A stretch of DNA of 32,233 bases, from assembly GCA_016930435.1 (NCBI GenBank), contig JAFGGQ010000110.1, forward strand, positions 1 through 32,233, read 5' to 3'. Positions within the stretch are counted from its first letter, which is position 1; every line of letters starts with the position of its first letter. The position numbers and the translations under genes are program-made. The DNA is from a bacterium (GTDB taxonomy: Bacteria > UBP14 > UBA6098 > JAFGQG01). Below are positions 1 through 7,221 of the stretch, in pieces. Below the pieces are notes generated by a model. It made no database searches. It saw only the letters and a program-made list of their open reading frames with translations, and was not told the DNA's origin.

Positions 1-706
1 AATAAGTGATTTAACTAATTTACCTTCAAGATTGTATATCTCTATCTTAATTCTTTGATTTGGTATTTTAACATTGTATTCGATAGTAGTTGCAGCGTTG
101 AAGGGATTGGGATAATTATTTCCTATACCATATAGATCTGGTTTTGGAGAATGTTCTTCAATTCCCGTATCTACATAATAGTATTTTGAACAGATCGGAC
201 CGTAAAAGATTATTCCGAGAGTGTCGGTTAGGCAGAATTCAATGCTGTCTCCTGGGTCAACATTAACTTTGGGATAGTATATAAATGTGTCCCCAACCTT
301 AATCATATCGTCTTCATAAGTTATGTTGTAAAGCATACTGTCTATTTCATAAAATATTTCAGTAGAGTCATAAGGCACTTCCGACAGTAGTAACTGACAA
401 TGAACAATAGTTACAGACTTCATCCCATTCATCTTCATGCATCCTATAACGCCACACCCTGTTTTTTCCGCAAACAAGCATATAATCCGGAAAAACTTCA
501 GAAATATCAATATCTCTAATTGGAGAATTGAAAGTATCAATTTCAACTATTGAGTCAATCTCAAGGGAATCAGGTTCAATTTCTACTGTATCAACAATCC
601 AAAAAGTGTCAATATATTGTGGGCCACCTGTATATACCCATTCTTGGGCTTGTGATAGACAAATTGTTAATGATAGTGAAAGTATTACCAATAATAATTT
701 GTACAT
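1..706 (-). pseudogene. Secreted protein with C-terminal PNPFN (T9SS-type) sorting domain, frameshifted, 3' end beyond window
   Basis: The gene starts at an ATG at 706 preceded by AAGGAG (spacing about 6) and opens with a signal peptide (MYKLLLVILSLSLTICLSQAQ). Its first frame runs to a stop at 368-370. A different frame is open from about 435 down to base 1 and reads as convincing protein, including QLLLSEVPYDSTEIF, then YGIGNNYPNPFNAATTIEYN and IEIYNLEGKLVKSL. That is the start of a Por/T9SS-type A sorting domain, known to route proteins through type IX-like secretion. The two halves join only if one frame change occurs near 380-420, so this is a single-base indel in the genome, a sequencing error or a decaying gene. 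The mature part (acidic, with repeated D/E-I-D-S segments) matches no family I recognise. The last few codons of the sorting domain lie outside the window. Confidence 0.7.
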
Positions 707-768
707 TGTATAACTCCTTGAGATTTTAATTTTTTCTAAACAGAAAATCTATAATCGTCGATCGTTAA

Positions 769-2343
769 TCAATTTAAATAGATAACTTTCTTTTTTATAA
801 ATTGACTGGTAGTTTCAATTTTAATAAAATAAATGCCAGAACTCAATGTTTGGCTTGGAACCCAGGTATATTTCCAATTATTTCCTATGCTACAAGGATT
901 GTGTATTGGATTAATATGATCAACCATCCCGCCTTTGATATCATAAATTTCAATAACCGAGTTAAGTTGAGTTTCAATCCTACATGAGGAGTTAAATGGA
1001 TTCGGATAAACTGAAACATAAAATTTATCTGGTTTCTGTAACAACTCTTCAATATATTCTGGATTATATTCATCAGCTCCCATATCCCAAAAGTTATCTT
1101 GTGGTCTTAAGTCCCCTTCAAAATCTTCATCAGGTGCATAAAGCACAGTATCCCACAAAGATATATAAACCGATTCTGCACCTGCATTAGTACATGGTGA
1201 ACCTTCACTTAACCTGAGTGATGAATCAGAGAATATTGGATCTGAATTTATATTACCAGGACCATATATTATTGTACCGCCATATAACGGATCTGTTTTA
1301 CATTCATTCGAGTCAACATTTGTATAACACACATAGATACTACATGCATATACAAATATTTCATTTGCTTCACTTCCAGAATTTCCAAATATGATATTAT
1401 TAAATAATAGAAGATATCGATTTCGATTATCTGATATATGTAAACCCCCTCCATCAAACCGGGCTGAATTGTAACATATTGTATTGTTAACAATTTCAGG
1501 TTCAGAATGCTCACCTATTCTAACACCTCCTGCATCATAGTGAGCATAATTAACACTTATTAAATTATTAATAATTTTTGCATCTGACTCATATAAGCAT
1601 ATTGCTCCTCCATTAAGGTGAGCTTCATTACCTACTATTACATTATTTTTTATGTGATTATTTGAATATCCTACAAATATTCCACCTCCCTCACCAGTAA
1701 CATAATTATTTGTTATTGTGTTATTAGATACAATGGCTTCAGAATGGTCTTCAATTGAAATACCACCTCCATACTGCGCCCTATTATTACTTATATAATT
1801 TTGGAATATTCTTGAATTTGTTCCATATAAAATGATTCCTCCTCCATACCGACCTTTATTATTAATGATTTTGTTATAGCTAATCTCAATTAGATCTGTA
1901 TTCCTTGCGAAAATACCACCCCCTGTATTATCTCGATATTCCCCTATAGCATTACCATACTTGATCTTGCAGTACATAAGAGAACAACCGTCTGCAGCAG
2001 TATAAAACCTTATTCCATGATGCCCACCAGTTGAATCTGTCAAATGTGTATCGATTGCAGTAAAAACTATCGAGTCGGTTTCATTACCAATAGCTCTGAA
2101 TATTGCATTATTATCAACACAGAACTTATAGTGCCCCTGAAATATCACTGAACATCCGGGCATAATTCTTAAACAGCTGTCTGTCGGTACATGTAATTCA
2201 CCGGTAACTAAATATGGTGAAGCTTCGGGGTCCCAAACTCCCCAGACTTCACCCGATACTTCGGTTTGAGCTGACAAAGTATCAAATGTAAGTAAAAATG
2301 TTAAGAATAAAAATTCAATAATCATAATTTTGCAAATTTGCAT
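769..2343 (-). CDS. Secreted right-handed parallel beta-helix protein with T9SS-type sorting domain
   Basis: A predicted extracellular protein of about 524 residues. I chose the ATG at 2343 because AGAAGGGG lies about 8 bases upstream; a GTG at 2352 is in frame but has no better site. A signal peptide (MQICKIMIIEFLFLTFLLTF...LSAQ) is followed by about seven degenerate repeats of the form NNxIxxNxAxxGGGI, typical of the pectate-lyase-like/NosD beta-helix fold, between roughly residues 120 and 340. A linker with a DPLYGG...PxFSDSSLRLSEGSPC segment, common in polymorphic beta-helix proteins, precedes the final VYPNPFNSSCRIE...GIYFIKIE sorting domain. No catalytic residues can be assigned, so a role in adhesion or polysaccharide binding or cleavage is only inferred. 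The gene begins one base after the stop of the Asp-box gene upstream, which suggests translational coupling. Confidence 0.85.
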   Translation of the reverse strand: MQICKIMIIEFLFLTFLLTFDTLSAQTEVSGEVWGVWDPEASPYLVTGELHVPTDSCLRIMPGCSVIFQGHYKFCVDNNAIFRAIGNETDSIVFTAIDTHLTDSTGGHHGIRFYTAADGCSLMYCKIKYGNAIGEYRDNTGGGIFARNTDLIEISYNKIINNKGRYGGGIILYGTNSRIFQNYISNNRAQYGGGISIEDHSEAIVSNNTITNNYVTGEGGGIFVGYSNNHIKNNVIVGNEAHLNGGAICLYESDAKIINNLISVNYAHYDAGGVRIGEHSEPEIVNNTICYNSARFDGGGLHISDNRNRYLLLFNNIIFGNSGSEANEIFVYACSIYVCYTNVDSNECKTDPLYGGTIIYGPGNINSDPIFSDSSLRLSEGSPCTNAGAESVYISLWDTVLYAPDEDFEGDLRPQDNFWDMGADEYNPEYIEELLQKPDKFYVSVYPNPFNSSCRIETQLNSVIEIYDIKGGMVDHINPIHNPCSIGNNWKYTWVPSQTLSSGIYFIKIETTSQFIKKKVIYLN

Positions 2344-2344
2344 T

Positions 2345-2869
2345 TTATACACCCCTTCTTATTGTATTTGTTGTATAAATTTCTCCTGCTTCATTTCCAA
2401 TAGAAATATTCTTAGTGCTTCCTGTTGCACCACTTGCACCATGTGATTCCCAATTGACACCATAGTCTGTGCTATATTTTCCTCTTCCTTTATAAATTTC
2501 TCCTGGAATTCTTCCTGATGAAATATCTATGTATGCATCTCCACTCTGAAAGCTCCAGCTTTCTCCAAAGTCTGAGCTGTAATATAATCCCCAGCCAGTA
2601 GTACTTTGATAAACACCACCGACAGTAGAGTCTGCAGTTATATGTGCAAATTTAATGTAACCTGTCGTATCGACATCTTTCAAAACTAAAGTCGAGCCAT
2701 AATCAGCGGAATAGTATAAGAAATTACCAGGTAATGAGTCGGAGCTAATGTCGGGTCCAACAATATAGAGCCCTCCTGGTGTTGCGTCTTTGCAGATTAT
2801 GTCTTCTGAGTAACTCAACGAAAATAAAACCAATAGTAACGTTAAAACTATTAGTGTTTTGTTTTGCAT
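2345..2869 (-). CDS. Short secreted Asp-box (BNR) repeat protein, possibly truncated
   Basis: The start is the ATG at 2869, with GGAGG five bases upstream; the longer TTG reading has no ribosome site. A signal peptide (MQNKTLIVLTLLLVLFSLSYS) is followed by three Asp-box-like turns: YYSADYGSTL, YYSSDFGESW and YSTDYGVNW. These S-x-D-x-G-x-x-W motifs mark sialidase/sortilin-type beta-propellers. At 174 residues it is far too short for a full propeller. It stops at IYTTNTIRRGV without the sorting domain its neighbours carry, so the 3' part was probably lost. The beta-helix gene begins one base after its stop. Function unknown; a surface protein or its remnant. Confidence 0.7.
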   Translation of the reverse strand: MQNKTLIVLTLLLVLFSLSYSEDIICKDATPGGLYIVGPDISSDSLPGNFLYYSADYGSTLVLKDVDTTGYIKFAHITADSTVGGVYQSTTGWGLYYSSDFGESWSFQSGDAYIDISSGRIPGEIYKGRGKYSTDYGVNWESHGASGATGSTKNISIGNEAGEIYTTNTIRRGV

Positions 2870-2929
2870 GATGTCCTCCAATTATTTTTTCTGTTAATTC
2901 TATTTCTATTAATTTTGTTTTCTCCGTAT

Positions 2930-2967
2930 CTCCGTTTCGGAGTTTATCCTGAACTTTGCCGAAGGAT
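2930..2967. repeat. Pair of adjacent short palindromes (REP-like)
   Basis: The hairpin CTCCG-TTT-CGGAG (2930-2942) is followed three bases later by ATCCT...AGGAT arms at 2946-2967 enclosing TGAACTTTGCCGA. The second resembles the TCCTGA...TCGAAGGA palindromes scattered between genes in many bacterial genomes. The element sits in the leader of the Asp-box gene. The similarity is from memory; dispersal in this genome is untested. Confidence 0.4.
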
Positions 2968-3019
2968 GGTTTATATCCCATTTTATCTCAACTCCTCACC
3001 AAAATTTACTTTAATAGCA

Positions 3020-3112
3020 TCATTTTATACATTTCATTAATGGAGCAAAAGAGATTGAAAAGGAAATGAAAATCAATACGAAGAGGATTAAATAGATTTT
3101 TATACTATTCAT
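3020..3112 (-). CDS. Small signal-peptide-like ORF (30 aa), possibly a gene remnant
   Basis: This ORF starts at an ATG with a purine-rich AAAGGGGG just upstream and encodes a Lys-containing N-terminus followed by a long hydrophobic run (IYLILFVLIFISFSISFAP), then stops. It looks like a signal peptide detached from its mature protein. It lies downstream of a promoter-like TTGACT-16-TATTTT and about 150 bases upstream of the Asp-box gene, which has its own signal peptide. Either it is a real small membrane or leader peptide, or the 5' stub of a deleted secreted-protein gene. Low confidence because it is short and the region is AT-rich. Confidence 0.3.
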   Translation of the reverse strand: MNSIKIYLILFVLIFISFSISFAPLMKCIK

Positions 3113-3158
3113 GATCCCCCTTTGAAATGATTATTTTGAAAATAATTTACGCTAATAA

Positions 3159-3186
3159 AAAATAGTAGTCCTTAGCTTGAAGTCAA
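3159..3186 (-). promoter_or_regulatory. Putative sigma-70 promoter for the AT-rich secreted-protein cluster
   Basis: On the minus strand TTGACT (3186-3181) is separated by 16 bases from TATTTT (3164-3159). This would start transcription about 40 bases before the mini-ORF and lead into the Asp-box and beta-helix genes. The 16-base spacing matches the best promoter in the window. AT-rich DNA makes chance matches likely. Confidence 0.35.
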
Positions 3187-3319
3187 GAAAATAAAAAAAG
3201 TCAACTACTAATACTCTACCAGTAATTTACCTCTCTCAAGTCACTAATAATATAAGTAAAATCGATGGTATCTTAAATTGAATTGAAAGTTAAATTTTAC
3301 AAATATTCCTATGTTGAAA

Positions 3320-3334
3320 TGGTCACTGTGACCA
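3320..3334. promoter_or_regulatory. Palindromic operator-like site TGGTCAC-T-GTGACCA
   Basis: A perfect 7-base inverted repeat around a single central T, with one further half-site-like TGACCA at 3339-3346. This is the form of a dimeric regulator operator. It lies about 135 bases upstream of the minus-strand promoter-like site and about 290 bases upstream of the plus-strand one, too far for simple occlusion of either. No regulator gene is visible nearby. Confidence 0.35.
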
Positions 3335-3368
3335 ATTTATGACCAAAATTTCCTGATTATTATCAAAT

Positions 3369-3402
3369 CCATTGGGATGGATAGAACCATCAGAATCAAT
3401 GG
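3369..3402. repeat. Nested hairpin in the intergenic spacer
   Basis: The outer arms are CCATTG (3369-3374) and CAATGG (3397-3402). The inner arms are GATGG (3376-3380) and CCATC (3387-3391) around the loop ATAGAA. There is no T-tract on either side, so it is not an intrinsic terminator. It could be a structured RNA element or a mobile-repeat scar. Confidence 0.4.
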
Positions 3403-3490
3403 ACTCATCAGAAAAGCATTACCCTATGTAGGTTTGAAACCAACTTATTGTCTATAAAGGAAATACGAAAATTGTGCGGAATAGGATTTT

Positions 3491-3505
3491 TCCCGATAGT
3501 CGGGA
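3491..3505. repeat. Short perfect inverted repeat TCCCGA-TAG-TCGGGA
   Basis: Six paired bases around TAG, preceded by T's on the plus strand and followed by CTTTACC. It is GC-rich within very AT-rich DNA, so it stands out. It may be a dispersed palindromic element; copies elsewhere in the genome cannot be checked here. Confidence 0.45.
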
Positions 3506-3626
3506 CTTTACCGTCTGAGCCAGGGTGCCATCTTTGTTTTTTCAAAAATTTATCTCAACTTACTTTAAAGCACTCCGATGTCAAGAGATAATATCTGATT
3601 AATAGTAAAAAATAACTCGAAATTAC

Positions 3627-3654
3627 TGGACAAAATGTTTTAAAATATTACATT
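3627..3654 (+). promoter_or_regulatory. Putative sigma-70 promoter for the phosphatase–lysine transaminase operon
   Basis: TGGACA (3627-3632), a 16-base spacer, then TACATT (3649-3654). Transcription would begin close to 3661, inside the perfect hairpin TCCCCA-TTTA-TGGGGA (3659-3674) that lies just before the ribosome site, so the message may carry a stem-loop at its 5' end. The -10 box matches the consensus only moderately. Confidence 0.4.
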
Positions 3655-3690
3655 AGTTTCCCCATTTATGGGGACAAAAAAGGAGTGCCA

Positions 3691-4323
3691 ATGACCACCA
3701 GATTAATCCTGGTCAGACATGGTGAAACGGAATGGAACCGACAAGGAGTTTTCAGGGGAAGGACCGATCTCTCGCTGAATGAGAACGGTTTCCGGCAATG
3801 CCAGGCTTTAGCCTATGAACTGTCAACGGAAGGCATAAACGCGGTTTACTCCGGGCCCTTGAAACGTGCGCTTCAAACCGCAGAGCTGCTCGCAGAGCCA
3901 CACCACATACCTGTGCAGATTGAAGAGGGTTTACAGAACATAAACCTGGGTGAGTGGCAAGGTTTGCTTAAGACCGAGGCAGCAAAAAAATATCCCGATC
4001 AGTGGCAGAAATGGGTCGAAGACACCGAGCACTGGCAAGTTCAGGGCGCGGAAACCTTACAGGATATCCGTAACCGGGCAATCCCCGCAGTTCATAGAAT
4101 AACGAGAGAACATCCGGATCAGGTAATAGCCCTGGTTACACATCGCTCTGTCCTGAAGATAATAATTACCACCCTATTAGGTCTGGAGAAGGGTGGATTC
4201 TGGAAGGTTTACCTGGACAATGCCTCCTACTCCATCCTGGAGTACCAGGAAAAAAATGGATTCGTGTTGATCACCCTGAACAGAACATGCCATCTTAAGG
4301 AAAAGGTAACAGAGGTATTTTAA
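3691..4323 (+). CDS. Histidine phosphatase family protein (phosphoglycerate mutase-like)
   Basis: A 210-residue cytoplasmic phosphatase of the RHG superfamily. The ATG at 3691 has AAGGAG six bases upstream; the in-frame GTG at 3685 overlaps that site and is rejected. The LVRHGETEWN motif holds the phospho-accepting His10 and Arg9. Other expected active-site residues are Arg59 (SGPLKRALQTAE), Glu88 (NLGEWQG) and the second His151 (LVTHRSVLK). Family members include alpha-ribazole phosphatase, broad phosphatases and cofactor-dependent mutases. Nothing here selects one substrate, and there are no cobalamin genes nearby. It leads the operon with the lysine transaminase (43-base gap), so a role on a metabolite of that pathway is possible but inferred. 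Confidence 0.9.
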   Translation: MTTRLILVRHGETEWNRQGVFRGRTDLSLNENGFRQCQALAYELSTEGINAVYSGPLKRALQTAELLAEPHHIPVQIEEGLQNINLGEWQGLLKTEAAKKYPDQWQKWVEDTEHWQVQGAETLQDIRNRAIPAVHRITREHPDQVIALVTHRSVLKIIITTLLGLEKGGFWKVYLDNASYSILEYQEKNGFVLITLNRTCHLKEKVTEVF

Positions 4324-4366
4324 TAACTATAAGAATTATATAAAGATCAAGAGAAGGAGTAAATGA

Positions 4367-5698
4367 ATGAAAGACCCGGGTATCGAGCCTCAAAAGGTGC
4401 ATGAGACTCTAAACAGTTATATGTTGGCTGATGGTTTTGAACTGGTTGTGGACCTTAAAAAAAGTCAGGGGATGTATATTTTTGATTCCAGGCAGAAAAA
4501 GTGGTATCTGGACTTTTTTTCCTGTTTTGCTTCTCTTCCGATCGGATTCAATCATCCCAAAATGATGGTCCCCGAATTTTTGGAAAAGCTGGCTTATGTT
4601 TCTGTGAACAAGCCTTCAAACTCCGATATTTATACAAAGGAAATGGCTGATTTTGTGGCTACCTTTGCCCGGATCGCCAAACCACCGGAATTCAAACATC
4701 TTTTTTTTATATCCGGAGGCGCTCTGGCCGTTGAAAATGCATTGAAAACCGCTTTCGACTGGAAGATCCGAAAGAATATGGCCAGGGGTATGAAGGGTGA
4801 AGTTGGAACATCCGTGATACACTTTCAGGAGAGTTTCCATGGCCGAAGCGGATATACCTTGAGCCTGACCAATACTGCTGATCCCCGCAAAACCATGTAT
4901 TTCCCGAAATTTGATTGGCCACGCGTAGTAAATCCCAAGATTGCCTTTCCCCTTAATGAAGAAAATTTAAGACGGGTAGAGGAACTGGAGCAACAGAGCT
5001 TGAATCAGATAAAGGAGGCTCTCACCCGATATGGCGATGACATTGCAGCGATCATCATTGAGCCCATTCAGGCTGAGGGTGGTGATCATCATTTCCGGCC
5101 AGAATTTTTGCAATCTCTCCGCACAATTGCTGACGAGAGCGAACTTATGCTTATCTATGATGAGATCCAGACGGGCATGGGTCTCACCGGAACCTTATGG
5201 GCATACGAACAACTCAGTCCCCCTCCTGATATTCTGGCTTTCGGCAAAAAGAGCCAGATTTGCGGAATTATGGCAACAGACAGGGTAGATGAGATCGAGG
5301 ATAACGTGTTTAAAATTTCCTCCAGGTTGAATTCCACCTGGGGTGGAAACCTGATCGACATGGTCCGCTGCCAGAAATACCTGGAGATCATGGAGGAGGA
5401 AAATCTCATCGAGAATGCCCGGGCAATGGGAGAATATCTTTTTGAAAACCTGCTTGAGGTACAGCAGGAATTTCCCGGGTCGGTTTTCAACGCCAGGGGA
5501 CGCGGCTTAATGGTTGCATTTGATATGGCTGATGACCAAATCCGAACCAAGTTTCTGGATGAAATTTATACCCGTGAACTGATACTCATAAAATGCGGAT
5601 TTAACAGTATCCGCTTCCGCCCTTCCCTGACCGTAAAGAAAGAGGACATCGATAAAGCCTTTGTGATTATCCGGGAGGCTTTACGGGCGATCAGTTGA
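4367..5698 (+). CDS. lat: L-lysine 6-transaminase (lysine epsilon-aminotransferase)
   Basis: A PLP-dependent class-III aminotransferase of 443 residues that moves the epsilon-amino group of L-lysine to 2-oxoglutarate. This gives allysine, which cyclises to piperideine-6-carboxylate, and glutamate. Family-specific stretches typical of actinobacterial Lat are clear: NKPSNSDIYT (81-90), FISGGALAVENALKTAFDWK (about 114-133), FHGRSGYTLSLTNT (157-170), YDEIQTGMGLTGT with the PLP-binding Asp265, AFGKKSQICG with the Schiff-base Lys294, and SRLNSTWGGNL (319-329). A clean AAGGAG lies seven bases before the ATG. The enzyme is known from lysine catabolism and from beta-lactam and osmolyte precursors. No aminoadipate-semialdehyde dehydrogenase, lysine cyclodeaminase-type gene or ectoine gene is in view, so the fate of the product is open. 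It is followed at 25 bases by a cupin. Confidence 0.95.
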   Translation: MKDPGIEPQKVHETLNSYMLADGFELVVDLKKSQGMYIFDSRQKKWYLDFFSCFASLPIGFNHPKMMVPEFLEKLAYVSVNKPSNSDIYTKEMADFVATFARIAKPPEFKHLFFISGGALAVENALKTAFDWKIRKNMARGMKGEVGTSVIHFQESFHGRSGYTLSLTNTADPRKTMYFPKFDWPRVVNPKIAFPLNEENLRRVEELEQQSLNQIKEALTRYGDDIAAIIIEPIQAEGGDHHFRPEFLQSLRTIADESELMLIYDEIQTGMGLTGTLWAYEQLSPPPDILAFGKKSQICGIMATDRVDEIEDNVFKISSRLNSTWGGNLIDMVRCQKYLEIMEEENLIENARAMGEYLFENLLEVQQEFPGSVFNARGRGLMVAFDMADDQIRTKFLDEIYTRELILIKCGFNSIRFRPSLTVKKEDIDKAFVIIREALRAIS

Positions 5699-5723
5699 TC
5701 ACCAAACAACCTTGTGAGGCGAG

Positions 5724-6071
5724 ATGAAAATAGCTCATTACAGCGCAGTGCCCTTAGAAGAAGTCGTTTCTGAAGATACCCGCGGGGTAAATGTCCGCTG
5801 GCTGATCTCGGAAAAGGATGAAGCCCCTAATTTTGCTATGCGCAGGTTCGTTGTGGAACAAGGAGGCAATACCCCTTTTCATGACCATCCATGGGAACAT
5901 GAAGTCTATATATTAGGAGGTTCCGGCAGCCTGATATTTGAAGGGAAAAAATACAAATTGCTGCCCGGGGTTTTTGCTTATATACCCCCGAACACAAAAC
6001 ACCAGTTCATTAATAGTGGAGAAGAAAGCCTGGAATTCCTATGCCTGGTTCCCCATCAGAAGCAAAGCTAA
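5724..6071 (+). CDS. Small single-domain cupin protein
   Basis: A 115-residue cupin-2 family protein. Cupin motif 1 is PFHDHPWEHEVYIL (His53, His55, His59/Glu60) and motif 2 is PGVFAYIPPNTKHQFIN (His93), a complete metal site. Single-domain cupins of this size act as small isomerases, dioxygenase-like enzymes or metabolite binders; the substrate cannot be read from sequence. It lies 25 bases after lat with GAGGCGAG as a plausible ribosome site, so it is probably co-transcribed and may act on a lysine-derived metabolite (inference). It converges with the minus-strand cluster that ends at 6187. Confidence 0.9.
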   Translation: MKIAHYSAVPLEEVVSEDTRGVNVRWLISEKDEAPNFAMRRFVVEQGGNTPFHDHPWEHEVYILGGSGSLIFEGKKYKLLPGVFAYIPPNTKHQFINSGEESLEFLCLVPHQKQS

Positions 6072-6186
6072 ATGAAAGAAGCCGACCTTCCCGAACGATT
6101 TAGGAGTAAACCCCGGAGTATATTCAGTTGGAGGTTGGGATGGCAAATCAGGTTTATTTTGACCTGTTCAAGAAGTTGAATACCAA

Positions 6187-6861
6187 CTATATTGAAGGCT
6201 TCAACGGGGGAGGGGTTTGATCCCCTTTGGTTATCTGAACAACTGTTTTCCCGCCTAATATATCCTGGGCTGTAACCCCAGCAGAAATGATCAGTCTTAT
6301 AGCATCCTCAATGCTGATATCCAGGGTACACACCTCATCTTCAGGGAACATCAGCATATAGCCCGAAGTGGGATTAGGAGTAGTAGGGACATATACCATC
6401 ACTGCTTTGCGGCCATCGGGAAGCAAAAGATCGGGCCGGGAGGTAATAAAACCAATGCTGTAAGCATGGGCATGAGGAAACATCACAAGGACTGGGGTTT
6501 TAAAGATCACCTTCTGTTGGGTAATAATCACATCTGAAACCTTCTGGACTGCATTATATATAGTCCGGAGAACGGGGAAGATATTGAATATTTTCTGGGC
6601 GAAATTGATAGCTTTCTTGCCTAAATAATTGCGGGTAAAAAGTCCGATCAGGAACATAACTATCAAGAATGTAATGATCCCTAAACCCGGCACTCTCGAG
6701 CCATTGGGAAAGGTTATCCATCGAGCCAGGAGATTACCCAGAAAGATATCGAGTTTCCCGAACACAAACCAGAACACCAGTAAAGAAACAAGTGCAGGCG
6801 CGGAGACCAGTATCCCGGTTACCAGGTACCCGCTAATCTTTTTGCCCAGCTTCTCCTTCAT
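6187..6861 (-). CDS. DUF502 family membrane protein
   Basis: A 224-residue integral membrane protein. I prefer the ATG at 6861, which has GGGAG just upstream; a longer start at 6891 lies deeper inside divIC. Two hydrophobic segments (GYLVTGILVSAPALVSLLVFW and GLGIITFLIVMFLIGLF) flank a short loop. They are followed by the family's soluble part with IFPVLRTIYNAVQ, VMVYVPTTPNPTSGYMLMFP and ISAGV. DUF502 proteins are widespread and functionally unassigned; the plant homologues are COV1-like. The gene overlaps the 3' end of divIC by 29 bases, so the two are translationally linked. Confidence 0.85.
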   Translation of the reverse strand: MKEKLGKKISGYLVTGILVSAPALVSLLVFWFVFGKLDIFLGNLLARWITFPNGSRVPGLGIITFLIVMFLIGLFTRNYLGKKAINFAQKIFNIFPVLRTIYNAVQKVSDVIITQQKVIFKTPVLVMFPHAHAYSIGFITSRPDLLLPDGRKAVMVYVPTTPNPTSGYMLMFPEDEVCTLDISIEDAIRLIISAGVTAQDILGGKTVVQITKGDQTPPPLKPSI

Positions 6862-7195
6862 TTTTCTCCCTGAACCGGTAAATTTTTTCATTATCTTTAG
6901 CTAATCCGTATTTTTCCCGTGCCAGCCTTTCAATATAAGTTGTATCATTCTCTAAGCGCTCAAGTTCTTTCTGTAGGGACTCCCCCTCAGCCGCCGCGTT
7001 CTCTAATTCTTCTTCTAAAGACTTTCTCAGGTTACGATAGCGGGTTACCGCAATCAAACCATTATCTCCCATCAGGATCATATAAGCAACCACGATACAA
7101 AGGAGTATCAATAAAAATTTTTTGACCCTTTTCTTAACCTCGTTACGTTTTAGGGGGTTACCCCTCAGGAACTTGAGGTGCTCTGTGTTTTCCAT
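6833..7195 (-). CDS. divIC: Septum formation initiator, DivIC/FtsB family
   Basis: A 120-residue single-pass division protein. Residues 1-24 are basic and cytoplasmic, about 25-43 form a transmembrane helix (KFLLILLCIVVAYMILMG), and about 50-85 form a coiled coil rich in Glu and Leu (LRKSLEEELENAAAEGESLQ). The family-typical ERLAREKYGLAKDNEKIYRF segment follows. FtsB/DivIC is known to join FtsL and FtsQ in the septal complex that activates cell-wall synthesis. It follows the enolase fusion by 26 bases. That is the gene order seen in many bacteria, where eno precedes ftsB/divIC. Confidence 0.92.
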   Translation of the reverse strand: MENTEHLKFLRGNPLKRNEVKKRVKKFLLILLCIVVAYMILMGDNGLIAVTRYRNLRKSLEEELENAAAEGESLQKELERLENDTTYIERLAREKYGLAKDNEKIYRFREKNEGEAGQKD

Positions 7196-7221
7196 AAGAC
7201 CATATCCCTTTTAAATAAAGG

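Larger units (their letters stand above)
3113..3626. other. AT-rich, gene-free spacer with several palindromes
   Basis: I find no coding region with a ribosome site on either strand here. The stretch holds a perfect 15-base palindrome (3320-3334), a nested hairpin (3369-3402) and a TCCCGA-TAG-TCGGGA element (3491-3505). Two direct copies of TTGACTT on the minus strand (about 3180-3200) flank the putative promoter. The shift from AT-rich secreted genes to ordinary composition happens across this spacer. Confidence 0.6.

Noticed and set aside
2745-2981. 78-residue minus-strand ORF overlapping the Asp-box gene, with GAGGAG upstream of its ATG
   Set aside because: It runs through the palindromic elements and then out of frame through a convincing secreted-protein gene; its translation has no recognisable fold.
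5155-5550. 131-residue minus-strand ORF opposite lat
   Set aside because: Antisense to highly conserved transaminase motifs; no ribosome site.
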